Shown here: positions 62,178-64,000 of the stretch, one piece after another
Position numbering within the stretch: position 1 is the first letter of the stretch
Layout: each line of letters begins with the position of its first letter
Assembly: GCA_937958265.1 (NCBI GenBank)
Contig: CALGNX010000018.1
Span: 1-64,000, forward strand
Length of the DNA: 64,000 nt
Reading direction: 5' to 3'
From: an uncultured Algibacter sp.
Lineage (GTDB): Bacteria > Bacteroidota > Bacteroidia > Flavobacteriales > Flavobacteriaceae
Translations under genes and position numbers: made by a program
Notes under the pieces: model-generated
The model's database searches: none
Told to the model about the DNA's origin: nothing
The model's input: the letters and a program-made list of their open reading frames with translations, nothing else

Positions 62178-64000
62178 TTAAAAGTCTCCAAACTTAATAC
62201 CCATAAAAAAAGTTCGTGGTCTGTTAGGGCCATAAACATAATCTGAATCTCGGGTTGCTCCAGAATCGAAATCATTTTGATAGCTATTAAATAAATTCTG
62301 TATGCCTGCGCTAAACTCCATATGAAAGGTGTCTTTTAAATCGAAATGGTATGTGATTTTAGTGGTCATATCTAAAAAGGATTTAGAATCGACCAAATCC
62401 AAAAAACCAGATTCACTTATAACACGTGGCACAACCATGGGACCTGTGTAATTACCAGTAATATCCAACTTAAAAGCATCGTTTATTTGCCAATTACTAG
62501 TTAAAAAACCGTACAAGTTTGGTGCTCTAACAAATTCATCTACAATTATATCTTGTTCTCCCTGTACACTGCCATCTGTTTCAAAAAGAACTTGGTCTTC
62601 CCGATATATTGACTTTTGAAATGTACCACCAATCTGAAAAGCCAAATCTGAATTTGGAGAAACACTTAACTCTATATTGGTTCCGGCAACATAGGCCCCA
62701 GAACCGTTTCTTGACTCTTCTAGAATAGAACCATTGGCTAAAGTATTACCGGTACTAACTATGGTAAATGGATTCTCTAAGGTTGTATAAAACGTTTCGA
62801 ATAACAAATTGGTTTGAGTTTTGTTGAAATTTTTAGTGTAATCTAAGGATGCTGTATATGCATTGGAAAATTCGCTTTCTAAGTTTTCTGAAAGGATTAC
62901 AAAACGCTGCTCGCCACCAACAGAAGAAATATGTAGATCTTCATTAAATGCCTGTGCTGCCCTAAAACCTCTGGAGTAACCTCCTCTAAACTGAAGTGCC
63001 TTGTTGATATTGTACAACAAAGTTAACCGAGGGCTAAGTACCGTCTGGGAAACATTAGAGGTTCGGGCAATATCTTGTATAGTATAAAAACCATTTACAA
63101 GAACATGGTCTAGGCGCGCACCCAAAAGTGCTGTAAATTTATCTGTTGGCTTCCATTCGTATTGTCCATAAAAGCCAAAGTTATTCACCTTTTGGTCTAT
63201 TAATCTGTTATATCCAATAATAGCGTCGTTAGTATCGTTTAATTGATATTCAAACCCGCCCGTAAAAACATCATTATTTTGAAATTGGAAATTGTATTTG
63301 GAACCTGCCACAAAAGCAATATCTTTTGTATAACCAAAAGCATTGCTAGCAGCCTCAAAATCCTCTGGCGTTCTGCCACCACCTAAACCACCATAATAGC
63401 TATCGCGTTCTGTATGTTGTATAGAGGCGTATGCACTTAATGTATTTGTACGTGAGTTGTTATACAATTCGTAATCGATACCCGAAAAAATGGTATTGTG
63501 ATCTAATTCTTCTGTAATATCTGTAAACTGGGGTGCTAAATCTAAATTGTTACCACCTCGTCTGTACTCTTGTATGGCTGTAAAATCTAGGCCTATCCTA
63601 CTATTATCATTAGGCTTTAAAAATGTCTTGGCACCTAACGCATTATTTTTTAATTCGGTAATTTCGGTAAAACCATCATCATTAGCATCAAAAGCATTAC
63701 GATCGCGAAAAATCCCGTAAACGGTTATACCATTTGTTAAGTCCTCGCTAACCACATTGGCATTAACGTTTAGATTGCGGTCTGCGGTGGTACCATTAAT
63801 TAAAGCTAACGAAGTGTTAACTTCCCAACTATCGTTAACAGGCGCTTTGGTTATAACATTTATAGTACCTGCAATGGCGTTAGAACCAAATAATGCTGAA
63901 CCACCACTACGAACTACCTCTATACGATCTATAATACTTACCGGTATTTGCTCTAAGCCATAAACTCCATTTAATGCACTAAAAACTGGGCGACTATTAA
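62178..64000 (-). CDS. TonB-dependent receptor, 5' end beyond the window
   Basis: The frame is open from the stop at 62178 to the right edge; the GTG at 63755 is only an internal codon. Upstream of it the same frame encodes a plug domain: RPVFSALNGVYGLEQIP, then IIDRIEVVRSGGSALFGSNA and IAGTINVITK. The rest is barrel, ending NRPRTFFMGIKFGDF. The signal peptide and TonB box are outside the window. It heads an operon with the thioredoxin-fold gene and lies upstream of the metal ABC genes, so metal or metallophore uptake is the likely task. Confidence 0.92.
   Translation of the reverse strand, partial: NSRPVFSALNGVYGLEQIPVSIIDRIEVVRSGGSALFGSNAIAGTINVITKAPVNDSWEVNTSLALINGTTADRNLNVNANVVSEDLTNGITVYGIFRDRNAFDANDDGFTEITELKNNALGAKTFLKPNDNSRIGLDFTAIQEYRRGGNNLDLAPQFTDITEELDHNTIFSGIDYELYNNSRTNTLSAYASIQHTERDSYYGGLGGGRTPEDFEAASNAFGYTKDIAFVAGSKYNFQFQNNDVFTGGFEYQLNDTNDAIIGYNRLIDQKVNNFGFYGQYEWKPTDKFTALLGARLDHVLVNGFYTIQDIARTSNVSQTVLSPRLTLLYNINKALQFRGGYSRGFRAAQAFNEDLHISSVGGEQRFVILSENLESEFSNAYTASLDYTKNFNKTQTNLLFETFYTTLENPFTIVSTGNTLANGSILEESRNGSGAYVAGTNIELSVSPNSDLAFQIGGTFQKSIYREDQVLFETDGSVQGEQDIIVDEFVRAPNLYGFLTSNWQINDAFKLDITGNYTGPMVVPRVISESGFLDLVDSKSFLDMTTKITYHFDLKDTFHMEFSAGIQNLFNSYQNDFDSGATRDSDYVYGPNRPRTFFMGIKFGDF

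Noticed and set aside
1..64000. CRISPR arrays, rRNA operons and complete tRNA genes
   Set aside because: No spaced direct-repeat arrays, rRNA segments or full cloverleaf tRNAs were recognised on either strand.

Overview
The window is from an AT-rich member of the Bacteroidota, most likely a marine Flavobacteriaceae. The signs are type IX secretion C-terminal domains, large TonB-dependent/Oar-like receptors, TAnnTTTG-type promoter boxes, a DUF5689 lipoprotein and a flavobacterial pgi/M23/tryptophan dioxygenase cluster. All assignments come from reading the sequence; no database search was run.

Region 1 (1-13.5 kb) is a defence island, entirely on the minus strand. Reading 5' to 3' from its upstream end it holds: a WYL-domain regulator (12505-13503); an 805-residue protein joining an N6-adenine DNA methylase, an HsdS-like target-recognition domain and a histidine-kinase-like C-terminus (10025-12442); a receiver-domain protein ending in a cold-shock/S1-like segment (8848-10023); a DUF2130 coiled-coil protein with a PD-(D/E)XK-like core (7319-8785); HsdM and HsdS (7267-4553); a probable structured non-coding RNA (about 4500-4185) followed by a reverse transcriptase resembling the antiviral DRT2/UG2 class (2585-4180); an unknown protein; an AlbA_2/Schlafen-type ATPase; and the first 42 codons of HsdR (1-126). 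It therefore looks like a type I restriction system whose genes are interleaved with an RT system and preceded by a methylase/two-component module that I do not recognise as a described system.

Region 2 (13.7-20.7 kb) begins at a scar. The 3' half of a tRNA-Leu(UAG), starting exactly in the anticodon loop, is joined to a GH39-like glycosidase gene whose type IX sorting domain is cut off there. Next come a second secreted protein with the same Ig-like repeats, a decayed IS630-type transposase, a WD40 protein and a 24-bp perfect inverted repeat.

Region 3 (20.7-49.6 kb) is mostly ordinary chromosome: hflX; two endonuclease/exonuclease/phosphatase paralogues around a DUF5689 lipoprotein and TonB receptor; an Oar-like receptor; a DUF3108-tryptophan dioxygenase-M23-pgi operon; a patatin-OMP protein; uvrC; a small redox/iron cluster (AhpD-like, cupredoxin, ferritin); tex; a histone-deacetylase-family protein; and TerB.

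Region 4 (49.6-64 kb) holds an ABM monooxygenase, mfd, a TlpA-like thioredoxin, a YraN nuclease-fold protein and a YiiX-like hydrolase. It ends in a metal-uptake locus: a TonB receptor that runs off the window, a thioredoxin-fold protein, a solute-binding protein, an ATPase, and two permeases that both carry winged-helix tails. Two families of dispersed intergenic repeats recur through the chromosomal part (20613, 24870, 49667 and 60338).
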